From Chitinophaga ginsengisegetis (GTDB taxonomy: Bacteria; Bacteroidota; Bacteroidia; Chitinophagales; Chitinophagaceae), in assembly GCF_900168065.1 (NCBI RefSeq), contig NZ_FUZZ01000005.1, forward strand, positions 558,001-622,000: a DNA stretch of 64,000 bases. Reading direction: 5' to 3'. Numbering within the stretch: the stretch's first letter is position 1; each line of letters opens with the position of its first letter. Under the pieces are notes generated by a model. That model worked only from the letters and a program-made list of their open reading frames with translations. It was not told the origin of the DNA and did not search any database. Positions 34,949-43,424 of the stretch are shown piece by piece. Both the position numbers and the translations under genes were made by a program.

Positions 34949-35560
34949 ATGATCCGTTTATATTTCGTTGATGATCATCCATTGATACTCGAAGGATTGC
35001 GATCTTTACTCAGCAGGGAAAAAGATATTCAATTGGCGGGTGAAACCAGGAACGGATTATCCTGTCTTCATTTCCTCGATCAGCACACCGCCGACGTAGT
35101 ACTACTGGATACCCTGTTGCCCGATATCAGTGGCGCAGAACTTTGTGCCTGCATTAAAAAACGGTACCCCGATGTGGCAGTACTGGGATTAAGTTACCAT
35201 AAAAACGACAGCGGTATTGCCGGGATGCTGGACAGCGGTGCAAGTGGCTGCCTGATGAAAAATGCCGATAAAGAAGAGCTGCTGAGGGCCATACACGACG
35301 TATATTCCGGGCGCACCTATCTATCTGCAGAATTAAAACAGGTGCTTAAAAAAGACCTGCTGCCGTTACATATAACCAAAAGAGAAAAGGAAGTGTTATG
35401 GCTCATTGCCAACGGCCATACCAATCATGAAATTGCAGAAAAGCTGTTTATCAGTTCAGATACGGTAGATAGTCATCGCCGGAACCTGCTGGGCAAATTT
35501 AACGCACGGAATACCGCGATGCTCATAAAATGTGCCGTAGATAATAAAGTGCTGATCTGA
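34949..35560 (+). CDS. NarL/FixJ-type response regulator
   Basis: 203 residues from ATG 34949, where the receiver domain begins at once (MIRLYFVDDHPLILEGLRSLL). Phospho-acceptor Asp in VVLLDTLLPDISG and the conserved Lys at the end of the receiver (LMKNADKEELL). The C-terminal LuxR-type HTH is at about 138-200 (TKREKEVLWLIANGHTNHEI). No histidine kinase is encoded nearby. It stands 111 bp behind lanC in the same direction and is the natural candidate regulator of the lanthipeptide genes. A longer start (34877) overlaps the inverted repeat. Confidence 0.9.
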   Translation: MIRLYFVDDHPLILEGLRSLLSREKDIQLAGETRNGLSCLHFLDQHTADVVLLDTLLPDISGAELCACIKKRYPDVAVLGLSYHKNDSGIAGMLDSGASGCLMKNADKEELLRAIHDVYSGRTYLSAELKQVLKKDLLPLHITKREKEVLWLIANGHTNHEIAEKLFISSDTVDSHRRNLLGKFNARNTAMLIKCAVDNKVLI

Positions 35561-35699
35561 GCCAGGCTCGTGCATATAAACAGGGATTTTTTTCACAGTG
35601 GTGCAGCACATTTTTTACATCCTGTAGAGATTTTTACCAGTAAAATACCGGAAAACCGCCCTTTTTCACTGGCACGATTTTTCGACATTTATTATCAGA

Positions 35700-35790
<91 letters not shown>

Positions 35791-35795
35791 CTAAC

Positions 35796-35823
35796 AGCTC
35801 CGGCCACAACCGGAGCTTTTTTT
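35796..35823 (+). terminator. Intrinsic terminator of the TPP riboswitch
   Basis: AGCTCCGG (35796-35803) pairs with CCGGAGCT (35810-35817), loop CCACAA, followed by a T-run that overlaps the stop codon of the convergent universal-stress gene. It begins 6 nt after riboswitch helix P1. Confidence 0.9.
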
Positions 35824-36664
35824 ATGCTTTTACCGCCGGTAAGGATAACAATGGTATATTGGAATCATACGCCAGTTTTTTGGAGATGCTGTTATGGAAG
35901 AAAGAAGCGACCACTCCCAGTTTTTTAGGCACCACAATAATGATGGAAGCATGGTGACTATTGGCATATGATAAGATGCCTTCTACCGTGTTATCTTTAT
36001 TGATATAGTCAAACGTAGCATTGTATTTATCAAAAATGTTGTGCAGTGTGGCAATAGATTCTTTTGTTTCTACTGTATAACTTTCACCTGCGGCTTTATC
36101 AACGTTTATCACCTGTAGGGCAGCTCCGGGAAAAGCATCCAGGAACTCATACAGCTGATGCGCCGGTATGGAGGCATGGTCTTTCAGATCGGTAGTAAAT
36201 ACCACCGAATTTATGGGTTTGCCAATCAGTGTGCTGTTGGGAACGATGAGTACAGGTACGGTACTTTCCTGTATCATCATGGAAGTAGTGCTGCCGAGTA
36301 ATAGTTTTTCCAGGCCCGACCGGCCGGAAACCCCCATCACCACAATATCTATTTCTTCACTTTTGCATAAAGTACTGATATGAACAGGCAGGGAAACATC
36401 TTCCGCCATAAGGTCGATCCTTACATTTTTTGTGAGCGCGGATAAGCGGTCCTGCTGCAGGCCCAGGTTTTCCATACTTTCGAGATATATCTGCTGGTCA
36501 TTGGCAGTATTGGCTACAGGTAAATCGGTACCTATAATGGTGCTTTGGTAAGCATGATACAAAACGATCCGGCTGATTTGAAGAGGATCCACCAGCTGGG
36601 CTGCATATTCCGTTGCCCGGAAGGCATTTTCTGAGAAATCCGTCAGGATGAGCATTGTTTTCAT
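35822..36664 (-). CDS. Universal stress protein, tandem UspA domains
   Basis: 280 residues with two UspA domains (about 1-145 and 150-280). The first has the complete ATP-binding type signature VVMGVSGRSGLEKLLLGSTT (G2xG9xGS/T). The second is degenerate (IIIVVPKKLGVVASFFHNS). N-terminal strand MLILTDFSENAFRATEYA. Such proteins are cytoplasmic stress-response proteins. The start could also be 6 bp further upstream (36670). Its 3' end meets the riboswitch terminator, so transcripts from the other strand reading through would be antisense to it. Confidence 0.9.
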   Translation of the reverse strand: MKTMLILTDFSENAFRATEYAAQLVDPLQISRIVLYHAYQSTIIGTDLPVANTANDQQIYLESMENLGLQQDRLSALTKNVRIDLMAEDVSLPVHISTLCKSEEIDIVVMGVSGRSGLEKLLLGSTTSMMIQESTVPVLIVPNSTLIGKPINSVVFTTDLKDHASIPAHQLYEFLDAFPGAALQVINVDKAAGESYTVETKESIATLHNIFDKYNATFDYINKDNTVEGILSYANSHHASIIIVVPKKLGVVASFFHNSISKKLAYDSNIPLLSLPAVKA

Positions 36665-36800
36665 ATGCATGTGTTTTGGTGCAAACAGATTAGTACGAAA
36701 TTACTGCCAATAACAGTATGAACAATCGGAGGAACCTTATGTTCAGTGAAAATTAACAATCGGACGCCAGGCCGGTAATGTCCATTTTTGTACAGAAAAG

Positions 36801-36847
36801 TGTTCATATTTGAACAAAAAGGAACGGGCGGATTATTAAAATCCGCC
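36801..36847. promoter_or_regulatory. Two palindromes upstream of the MacB-like permease gene
   Basis: TGTTCA-TATT-TGAACA (36801-36816) is a perfect inverted repeat of operator type. Eleven bases later, GGCGGATT (36827-36834) and AATCCGCC (36840-36847) form a perfect 8-bp hairpin with a 5-nt loop. They lie 80-126 bp before the permease start and 137 bp or more from the universal-stress start. Confidence 0.6.
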
Positions 36848-36926
36848 AGGGTACTGGTTTCAGCTATGTGGCATTTGTTTTGGCCGGGCAGAGGGTATAT
36901 TTATATCGTCGTAATTACCTGAAACT

Positions 36927-39338
36927 ATGATCAGCAACTATTTTAAAATTGCCTGGCGGAGCCTTTCAAGGAGTAAAATGTACTCTTTGATCAATATTAT
37001 TGGGTTAACCGTAGGTATTGCCTGTTGTATCCTGATAGTGTTATATGTGAAAGATGAATTGTCGTACGACCAATATCATAAAAACTACCATCAGATTTAC
37101 CGGGTGTTGCATTCCTATCGTGAGATATCCGGTGAGAACTTGCGCCCGCCGTCACCAGATGAATACCAGGTATGGGGCAATGCGCCTGTAGCACCGGCTT
37201 TACAGGCAGACTTCCCCGAAATAAAAAAGACAGCCAGGTTCACCAGCCCTATAACCCTGTTACTGCAGAATGGAGATAAACGTTTCCAGGAAGGTAACCT
37301 GATGTTTGCTGATTCTACCACGTTTGACATCTTCAGCTGGAAACTGTTATACGGGAACCGGGAAACGGCATTAAATGCACCCAATAGTATTGTACTCACC
37401 GAGCGTATTGCAAAGAAATATTTTGGAGACAGTAACCCGGTAGGGCAGGTATTTCAAACCGATCAGGATAGCACTTCTTTAACAGTTACCGGTGTAATGG
37501 AAGATGTGCCTTCCAATTCTCACTTTACGTTTTCAGGATTGTTGTCGATGAGTACTTTTTATCGCTTCAGGCCGGATATCTTTAATGAGTGGGGGTATAT
37601 CGACTTCTACACTTATTTCTTACTGAATGAAAATGCCGATATCAAAATGATGTCGGCAAAGGTGCCTGAATTTTTAAAACGGCGTATTTCCGGCCAGATC
37701 GGTTATATGATCGCTTTCGAACCCCTGAAAAATGCTTATCTCCGTTCACAAGCCATGCGGCAGCCAGGAACTACCGGCAGCTTGTCGAATGTGTATATTT
37801 TTTCGCTGGTAGCCGCTTTCATCCTGTTTATTGCAGCTATTAACTTCATCAATCTTACCACTGCCCGGTCTATGGAAAGGGCAAAGGAAATAGGTGTGCG
37901 AAAAGCAGTGGGCGCTCATCAGCAGAGTTTAATCCTCCAGTATCTTGTAGAAGCAGTAGTGATTTCCATGCTGGCCACGGTATTAGCATTTGCGTTGGTA
38001 TTTCTTTTACTGCCGATGGTGCGTAATATCTCAGGAAAGCCTTTGCCATATGGTGATCTCATGTCCTGGAAGATGATGATTGTTCTGATATTCACACCTT
38101 TTTTGGTAGGAATCCCCGCAGGTATTTACCCGGCGCTGGTGCTGTCGCGTTTCAAGCCGGCCCTCGTGTTAAAAGGAAAATTTCATTCATCCGGGAAAGG
38201 TATTCAGCTGAGAAAGGGCCTGGTGGTATTCCAGTTTAGTTTATCCATTGCATTGATTGCATGCACAGCGATTGTATTTTCCCAGCTGGATCACCTGCGG
38301 TCGCATAACCTGGGCTTCCGGCAGGACCAGATGCTGGTAATTGATTACGGTGGCGATAACAAAGTAAATAAGAACATAGAGGCTGTAAAAGCTACGTTGG
38401 CCAACAACCCGGCCGTAATAACTGTAACCGCTTCCCGTGCTGTACCGGGAGAATTTTTTCCGAATGCAACTACTTTCATCGCTTCCCGAAGTGGTGAAAT
38501 GCAATCTTTTGCCCCGGGGCTATATGAAATAGACGCAGATTTTTTACCCGCATATGAAATGAAGATGGCCGCCGGCAGGGCATACTCCCGCGATTTCCCG
38601 GCAGACCTGGAGCAGTCGCTGATCATTAACGAAGCTGCTGCAAAGCAATGGGGCTATGCCAATCCGCAGGAAATTATCGGGAAAAAATTCGAGCAATGGG
38701 GCCGTAAAGGCACCGTTATCGGCGTTGTAAAGGATTTCAATTACCAGTCGCTGCACAAAAAAGTAGAGCCGCTGGCGTTGAGAATGGCGCCATCTTATGT
38801 ACTGAACAGGCTTTCCCTGCGTATTAAAACGGCACAGATAAACAAAACCATCTCGGAACTGGAACATACCTGGAATGAGCTGGAACCACAAAGACCCTTC
38901 AAATACAGCTTCCTGGACCAGGCGTTCAACGAACAATACCTGAAAGACCTCCGCTTCGGAGAAATTTTTGCCGCCTTTGGAACGCTTACTATATTGATTG
39001 CTTGTCTTGGTTTATTTGGCCTGGCTACTTTCTCCACCGAGAAACGCCTGAAAGAAATAGGCATCCGCAAAGTGCTGGGTGCATCTATCACCAGCATCGT
39101 CGGTTTATTATCCGGCGACTTCATTAAGCTGGTACTCATTGCCATCGTGATCGCAACGCCGCTGGGCTGGTGGGGCATGCACCGTTGGCTGAATGGTTTC
39201 GCCTACCGGGTAGATATCCACTGGTGGACATTTGGCCTCGCAGGATTGGCAGCGGTGATTATTGCTTTGCTCACGGTAGGTGTGCTGGCGCTGAAAGCTG
39301 CAAGGATGAACCCTGTGAGGTCGTTGAAGGCGGAGTAG
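36927..39338 (+). CDS. MacB/FtsX-type ABC transporter permease
   Basis: 803 residues with the eight-helix duplicated MacB-like layout common in Bacteroidota. It has an N-terminal membrane helix (ISNYFKIAWRSLSRSKMYS start, helix about 21-42), a periplasmic MacB_PCD domain, three FtsX helices at about 285-400, a second periplasmic region and three C-terminal helices. The FtsX motif ERAKEIGVRKAVGAHQQSL and its second copy KRLKEIGIRKVLGASI mark the duplication. No ATPase gene is adjacent. It could export a peptide or act in envelope stress; a role in lanthipeptide export is only a positional guess. Confidence 0.9.
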   Translation: MISNYFKIAWRSLSRSKMYSLINIIGLTVGIACCILIVLYVKDELSYDQYHKNYHQIYRVLHSYREISGENLRPPSPDEYQVWGNAPVAPALQADFPEIKKTARFTSPITLLLQNGDKRFQEGNLMFADSTTFDIFSWKLLYGNRETALNAPNSIVLTERIAKKYFGDSNPVGQVFQTDQDSTSLTVTGVMEDVPSNSHFTFSGLLSMSTFYRFRPDIFNEWGYIDFYTYFLLNENADIKMMSAKVPEFLKRRISGQIGYMIAFEPLKNAYLRSQAMRQPGTTGSLSNVYIFSLVAAFILFIAAINFINLTTARSMERAKEIGVRKAVGAHQQSLILQYLVEAVVISMLATVLAFALVFLLLPMVRNISGKPLPYGDLMSWKMMIVLIFTPFLVGIPAGIYPALVLSRFKPALVLKGKFHSSGKGIQLRKGLVVFQFSLSIALIACTAIVFSQLDHLRSHNLGFRQDQMLVIDYGGDNKVNKNIEAVKATLANNPAVITVTASRAVPGEFFPNATTFIASRSGEMQSFAPGLYEIDADFLPAYEMKMAAGRAYSRDFPADLEQSLIINEAAAKQWGYANPQEIIGKKFEQWGRKGTVIGVVKDFNYQSLHKKVEPLALRMAPSYVLNRLSLRIKTAQINKTISELEHTWNELEPQRPFKYSFLDQAFNEQYLKDLRFGEIFAAFGTLTILIACLGLFGLATFSTEKRLKEIGIRKVLGASITSIVGLLSGDFIKLVLIAIVIATPLGWWGMHRWLNGFAYRVDIHWWTFGLAGLAAVIIALLTVGVLALKAARMNPVRSLKAE

Positions 39339-39411
39339 CTAAATAATAAATAATAGCAGGACAGGCAGGTATTAGTTTTCCTATCGTATTCATGCAAGTT
39401 GGTGCGCGTTT

Positions 39412-39516
39412 ATGATTTCGAGAGTGCTTGCGATGCTTATTGCTGTGGTGACTGTGAGTTCCCAGGCGGTTAAGACAGCCCTGGCGAATCCGGTGGCGAG
39501 TTTGAAGGTGGAGTGA
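39412..39516 (+). pseudogene. Remnant of a second MacB/FtsX-type permease (C-terminal tail)
   Basis: A 34-codon frame with stop translates to the end of a MacB-like permease: VLAMLIAVVTVSSQAVKTAL followed by ANPVASLKVE. This parallels the end of the intact gene 170 bp upstream (LLTVGVLALKAARMNPVRSL). The frame is closed upstream by a stop at 39373, so the rest of the gene is gone. Confidence 0.75.
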
Positions 39517-39555
39517 TTTTTATTCTGAATTTAGTATTAGGAATAAATAGAACTT

Positions 39556-39966
39556 TTAGTTTCTGTTAGTTTGGGCTCTTAATGTTTGTATAACAGACTG
39601 CCACTCGTCTTTGTCCTTTTCCTGAACAAAGTAGAATTTACGTCCCGGATCATAAAGAAAACCACCATAGCCGCTTACTTTGAATTTTCTCTTTTTCCCA
39701 TCATTGAATTCGACAACCAACAAATATTCATCCTTCCAGATAGCAATTTTTTGTTTTTTACATTCCGAGCTGCCCAGAATACGAGCGGCATTGTTGATTT
39801 TTATTGGTTTTAATTTATCGATATCAGCCCATTGAATTCTCTCTGTGGTGACATTTATCGGCAAATTATAGAAATAAAAATTCCTGGCTTCATTCCAGTT
39901 GACGCATTGTTCCTCATTTGTATTGAAGTAAAGTAATGTTAAAAGATACAAGATTATGTTATTCAT
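39556..39966 (-). CDS. Small secreted hypothetical protein
   Basis: 136 residues, not recognised. The hydrophobic N-terminus (NNIILYLLTLLYF) is a probable signal peptide, followed by two Cys (EEQCVNW, SSECKK) that could form a disulfide. The C-terminal half is strand-rich (EYLLVVEFNDGKKRKFKVSG). The gene lies 8 bp after the lipoprotein gene and is probably co-transcribed with it. Codon and base use are clearly AT-richer than in the surrounding genes. Confidence 0.65.
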   Translation of the reverse strand: MNNIILYLLTLLYFNTNEEQCVNWNEARNFYFYNLPINVTTERIQWADIDKLKPIKINNAARILGSSECKKQKIAIWKDEYLLVVEFNDGKKRKFKVSGYGGFLYDPGRKFYFVQEKDKDEWQSVIQTLRAQTNRN

Positions 39967-39974
39967 AGTGATAA

Positions 39975-41321
39975 TTATTTACATTGAAAAGTATTGGCGG
40001 GAGATGTCCCACCTGTAAGATTTTTTTGCGTTATGGAAGTGGAATTAAATAGCCTGAGATCTTCCCCTAGATCTGCAGGATTTGCTCCTTGCCCCAACGG
40101 CCATGTACCAATTGTTTTAGGCACATTTAATCCAATGATATTTAAGGCCGAAATACAAATGTCCGTACAATTATTCCAGTTTAAATTATAATTGCCTTTT
40201 GTTGCAGCCGCAAATTGATCCATTGCTGTTTTGAATTGGGCGCCTGACACTTTGAAGGTAATGGAAACGTCATATGCAGTATTAGAATTATCGGCAATCG
40301 CACCGGAAGTTTCAGGCAAGAAAGGGGATACCATTGTCGACGGGTAGAAACCTACATACCGGCTAACCGGTGTGGATGCCCCACCAGACTGGGAAAATCC
40401 TAAGAAGGTATGCCCCACAGTTAAAGAATTTAAATCTAATGAACTGGGCAACTTATTACCGTAACCATCGGAAACAATGATACGGGAATTGGGGATCGGT
40501 TGTTTTACGTACAGTGTAATATTGTAAATTGAGGTACTATTTATATTGAAGCAACCGAAGTACTTTTTAAGGTCAGCGATTAATCGATCTACTGCCGGTG
40601 CTACTATCCATCTCGTAAACCTGATAGCCGGAACTGAATTATAATCAAAATTACCGCCACCAACGGGATCGATTGAAGGATTGTTTATGGCACTTCCACT
40701 ACCATTGTCCGGTATATCCACACATTGACGGGTACTGTAATTGTACGTACATCCGTAGCTGATTCCCCTGAATGACAAGCAGGTATACCAATCTGTTTCG
40801 ATGCATAAAGAACCTCCTGGCATTCTTGTTAAATGATTTTGATAGCGAAGGGTATCTATATTTGTGGTAAATAGGTTGACACCATCGGAAACAAAACTAC
40901 GTGATAATCTTCCTGAATTATCAAAAACAAGAATTGACAGGCTATTTTTTGCATCATTGTTGGCAAAAAATGTTACCAGTTCAAAATTTATAATTCCACT
41001 CTTATTCTTACGAAATAGAAGGTATCTTTCGATGTTAGGAGGATACTTACTGTTCTGGCTTTTGATTTGCCTCGTCGGTGTTGGATGAATGTCTAATATC
41101 AAACAAGACTCTCCACTAATTTGTCTTTCATAACAAGTCTCCCACTTTAGGTTTTTGGGCAGGCTATCAATCATACCAATAGAATTCTTAAAATCAAACG
41201 TCACATTGTTATAGCTTTGCTTTGCCTCTGAAATAGTAATTTTGTCTGATAATATGGGGTCTTTTCTTTTACAGCTAGATATGAGTATAAGAAAAGCTAA
41301 ACAGTAGTGAAAAGGTTTCAT
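39975..41321 (-). CDS. Lipoprotein with probable permuted papain-like (NlpC/LRAT-type) C-terminal domain
   Basis: 448 residues from ATG 41321, where a lipobox signal begins (LAFLILISSCKRK). The first 200 residues are unassigned. A Cys-rich segment (WYTCLSFRGISYGCTYN) follows. The C-terminal part has GHTFLGFSQ (a candidate catalytic His) and later NLNWNNCTDICISALN (a candidate catalytic Cys in an NC-type helix). This order, His before Cys, is that of permuted NlpC/P60-like folds. The assignment is inference. AT-rich islet gene, paired with the small secreted protein downstream. Confidence 0.65.
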   Translation of the reverse strand: MKPFHYCLAFLILISSCKRKDPILSDKITISEAKQSYNNVTFDFKNSIGMIDSLPKNLKWETCYERQISGESCLILDIHPTPTRQIKSQNSKYPPNIERYLLFRKNKSGIINFELVTFFANNDAKNSLSILVFDNSGRLSRSFVSDGVNLFTTNIDTLRYQNHLTRMPGGSLCIETDWYTCLSFRGISYGCTYNYSTRQCVDIPDNGSGSAINNPSIDPVGGGNFDYNSVPAIRFTRWIVAPAVDRLIADLKKYFGCFNINSTSIYNITLYVKQPIPNSRIIVSDGYGNKLPSSLDLNSLTVGHTFLGFSQSGGASTPVSRYVGFYPSTMVSPFLPETSGAIADNSNTAYDVSITFKVSGAQFKTAMDQFAAATKGNYNLNWNNCTDICISALNIIGLNVPKTIGTWPLGQGANPADLGEDLRLFNSTSITQKNLTGGTSPANTFQCK

Positions 41322-41374
41322 TAGGATCATGATTTTGGTCTAATCAAGTTAAATGATTTCCCCTATTCAAAAAA

Positions 41375-41388
41375 TTGATATATGTCAA
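41375..41388. promoter_or_regulatory. Crp/Fnr-type palindrome in the regulator's own promoter
   Basis: TTGATATATGTCAA has the TTGA-N6-TCAA form of a Crp/Fnr site. It lies 72 bp upstream of the Crp/Fnr gene at 41461 and 53 bp upstream of the divergent lipoprotein gene, so it could control both. Confidence 0.65.
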
Positions 41389-41460
41389 ATATATGTATTG
41401 ACTTAATTTTCATTATATTTAGAGCCTGAAATTACTCCCCACTCAAAATAACTAACCATA

Positions 41461-42024
41461 ATGGATACCTTATTCGCTTTATTATCACAGTTAGGGCCTG
41501 TTTCTGAGGAGCTGAAATCACAAATATCTGCAAAATTGCAGTTTGCAAAGTTTAAAAGAAAACAAACGATATTATGGCAGGGAAATGTTTGCGATAATCT
41601 CTTTTTTGTATCTAAAGGATTGCTGAGAGCATATTATGAGAAGGATAATGAAGAGATTACCAGTTGGTTTATGATGGAGAATGATTTTATCATATCCGTT
41701 TTATCTTTCTTTAGAAGAATTAAAAGTTATGAATCAATTGAGGCATTAGAAAGCTGTGAACTGATATACATTACTTACGATGACCTTATGGAGTTGTATG
41801 CAAATTCTCTCGAGTTTAATATCATTGGAAGGAAACTTACAGAACACTACTATTGTAAAAGCGAAGAGCGGCTGTTGGCAATCAGGAAACAAACAGCTTT
41901 AGAGAAATACGAATTCCTCATGCAAAATTATCCCGATCTTACTCAGAGAGTTCCTTCAAAGTATATAGCATCCTATCTGGGGATTACACAGGAAACCTTC
42001 TCGAGAATAAAAGCTATTTATTGA
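41461..42024 (+). CDS. Crp/Fnr-family regulator of the AT-rich islet
   Basis: 187 residues. Cyclic-nucleotide-binding-like beta roll at about 15-115 (KRKQTILWQGNVCDNLFFVS), a long helix, and a C-terminal HTH (SKYIASYLGITQETFSRIK). The sequence ends four residues after the recognition helix, slightly shorter than usual. No Fe-S cysteine cluster. Typical of the small Crp-like regulators of Bacteroidota. It is flanked on both sides by copies of a TTGA-N6-TCAA palindrome, so autoregulation is likely. Confidence 0.9.
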   Translation: MDTLFALLSQLGPVSEELKSQISAKLQFAKFKRKQTILWQGNVCDNLFFVSKGLLRAYYEKDNEEITSWFMMENDFIISVLSFFRRIKSYESIEALESCELIYITYDDLMELYANSLEFNIIGRKLTEHYYCKSEERLLAIRKQTALEKYEFLMQNYPDLTQRVPSKYIASYLGITQETFSRIKAIY

Positions 42025-42080
42025 TATTTATCAATGTTGATTCTTGACATTTATCAATTTTATTTCTTGATAAATATCAA
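42021..42080. promoter_or_regulatory. Cluster of three Crp/Fnr-type palindromes with 23-bp period
   Basis: TTGATATTTATCAA (42021-42034), TTGACATTTATCAA (42044-42057) and TTGATAAATATCAA (42067-42080). Centres are exactly 23 bp apart. The first overlaps the stop codon of the Crp/Fnr gene. Two further TTATCAA half-sites follow at 42131 and 42141. Confidence 0.75.
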
Positions 42081-42533
42081 TTAAAAATTCAATTCAAATC
42101 CCCTAATTTTGATCCCGAAGCGCTAAACACTTATCAAGCATTATCAAAGCAACAAATCCATTATCTTTTTAAAAGACGAAATCCCGTAGTAGCTACAATC
42201 AATCTTTACTTCCAATTAACAGGACATTGACTCAATACCAGATATTGAAGAGGCCATCGCATGGAACAAGAATTTCATTCATCCATTAAATAACCCAACC
42301 AACCAAAACAAACCCACTTCACCGCTCTTGATTGTACTGGGCGTGCAATTAAAGTGGTAAGCTCTCCCTTTCCTCCATCCGTTTCGGGGTGGGGGAATAC
42401 GGGAGGCTGTTCTCCCCGCATAAAAACCTGAAATATGGCATACCTGAGCTTCTCCACAAACTACATTTGAGCCCTGCAACAAAATCCCGCAACCATTTCC
42501 ACCCGACCTTTGCCTAAACAAAAAACAATACTC
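42081..42533. other. Intergenic region between the Crp/Fnr gene and the dehydrogenase operon
   Basis: About 450 bp. The left part is AT-rich with two TTATCAA half-sites 10 bp apart (42131, 42141); the right part returns to the base composition of the neighbours. No protein, tRNA or known RNA element is recognised. Short open frames here have no family resemblance. Confidence 0.4.
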
Positions 42534-43424
42534 ATGACAAAAGTTTGGTTTATCACAGGAAGCTCACGGGGCCTCGGCCGCAGTCTTACGCAGGCAGTTC
42601 TCGCCAATGGTGCTCTGGTGGCTGGTACCGCCCGTAACCCCGAACAATTAAACGATCTTGCCGCACAATACCCTGGTCAGCTACTGCCTATACAACTCGA
42701 TGTAACAGATAGTAAACAGATCCAACAGGCGGTAGATACAGCGATCGCACACTTCGGCAAAATTGATGTGCTGGTAAACAATGCAGGCTTCGGTATCACC
42801 GGCGCAGCGGAAGCCTTTACAGAAGAACAGGTGCGCAGCCAGCTGGGAACAAATCTTTATGCGCCCATCGCTATTACCAGGGCGGTATTGCCGCACATGC
42901 GCCAACAACGCGCCGGCCGTATTCTCCAGATCAGCTCCATAGGCGGTCGCGTAGGAAACCCCGGCCTCACCATTTACCAGGCGGCGAAGTTTGGCCTCGG
43001 TGGATTCACGGAAGCCCTGGGCAAAGAAGTGGCCCCGCTGGGCATCTTCGTTACAGCTGTGGAACCCGGCGGCTTCCGCACAGATTGGGGCGGCGCCTCC
43101 ATGACCTTCGCCACACCTATCGAAGACTATGAACCTACCGTTGGCTGGATGATAAAATATCTCCGTGAAGGCAATTATGTGCCGGTAGGCGATCCTGAAA
43201 AAGCAGCGAAAGTAATGGTGGAATTGGCCGATCATCCCGCGCCACCGGTACATCTCGTTTTAGGCAGCGAAGCAGCAGGAATTTTAAAACAGGCAGATGC
43301 TGCACGACAAACGGAATTTGAAAAATGGCTGCCCGTTAGCAGGTCTACTGATCACAACGATGCAGTTGATTTTTTCGGAACAACTGCAGCAGATAAGTTC
43401 GCTACAAAAACAGCACAATCATGA
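42534..43424 (+). CDS. Short-chain dehydrogenase/reductase
   Basis: 296 residues from ATG 42534. Classical SDR: cofactor motif TGSSRGLGRSL at residue 8, NNAGFG near 84, catalytic Ser in ISSIGG and YQAAKFG (YxxxK) near residue 150. There is no acidic residue after the second strand (TARN), so NADP is the likelier cofactor. The stop overlaps the start of the aldehyde dehydrogenase gene (ATGA), so both are co-translated and probably act on one substrate. Confidence 0.92.
   Translation: MTKVWFITGSSRGLGRSLTQAVLANGALVAGTARNPEQLNDLAAQYPGQLLPIQLDVTDSKQIQQAVDTAIAHFGKIDVLVNNAGFGITGAAEAFTEEQVRSQLGTNLYAPIAITRAVLPHMRQQRAGRILQISSIGGRVGNPGLTIYQAAKFGLGGFTEALGKEVAPLGIFVTAVEPGGFRTDWGGASMTFATPIEDYEPTVGWMIKYLREGNYVPVGDPEKAAKVMVELADHPAPPVHLVLGSEAAGILKQADAARQTEFEKWLPVSRSTDHNDAVDFFGTTAADKFATKTAQS

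Noticed and set aside
36927-39338. MacB-like permease as the lanthipeptide exporter
   Set aside because: No ATPase or peptidase domain is linked, and it is separated from the locus by a riboswitch and an opposing gene; only proximity supports it.
42021-42080. The three palindromes read as a transcription terminator of the Crp/Fnr gene
   Set aside because: Stems are AT-only and weak, no T-run follows, and the equal spacing and the extra copy in the promoter fit protein-binding sites better.
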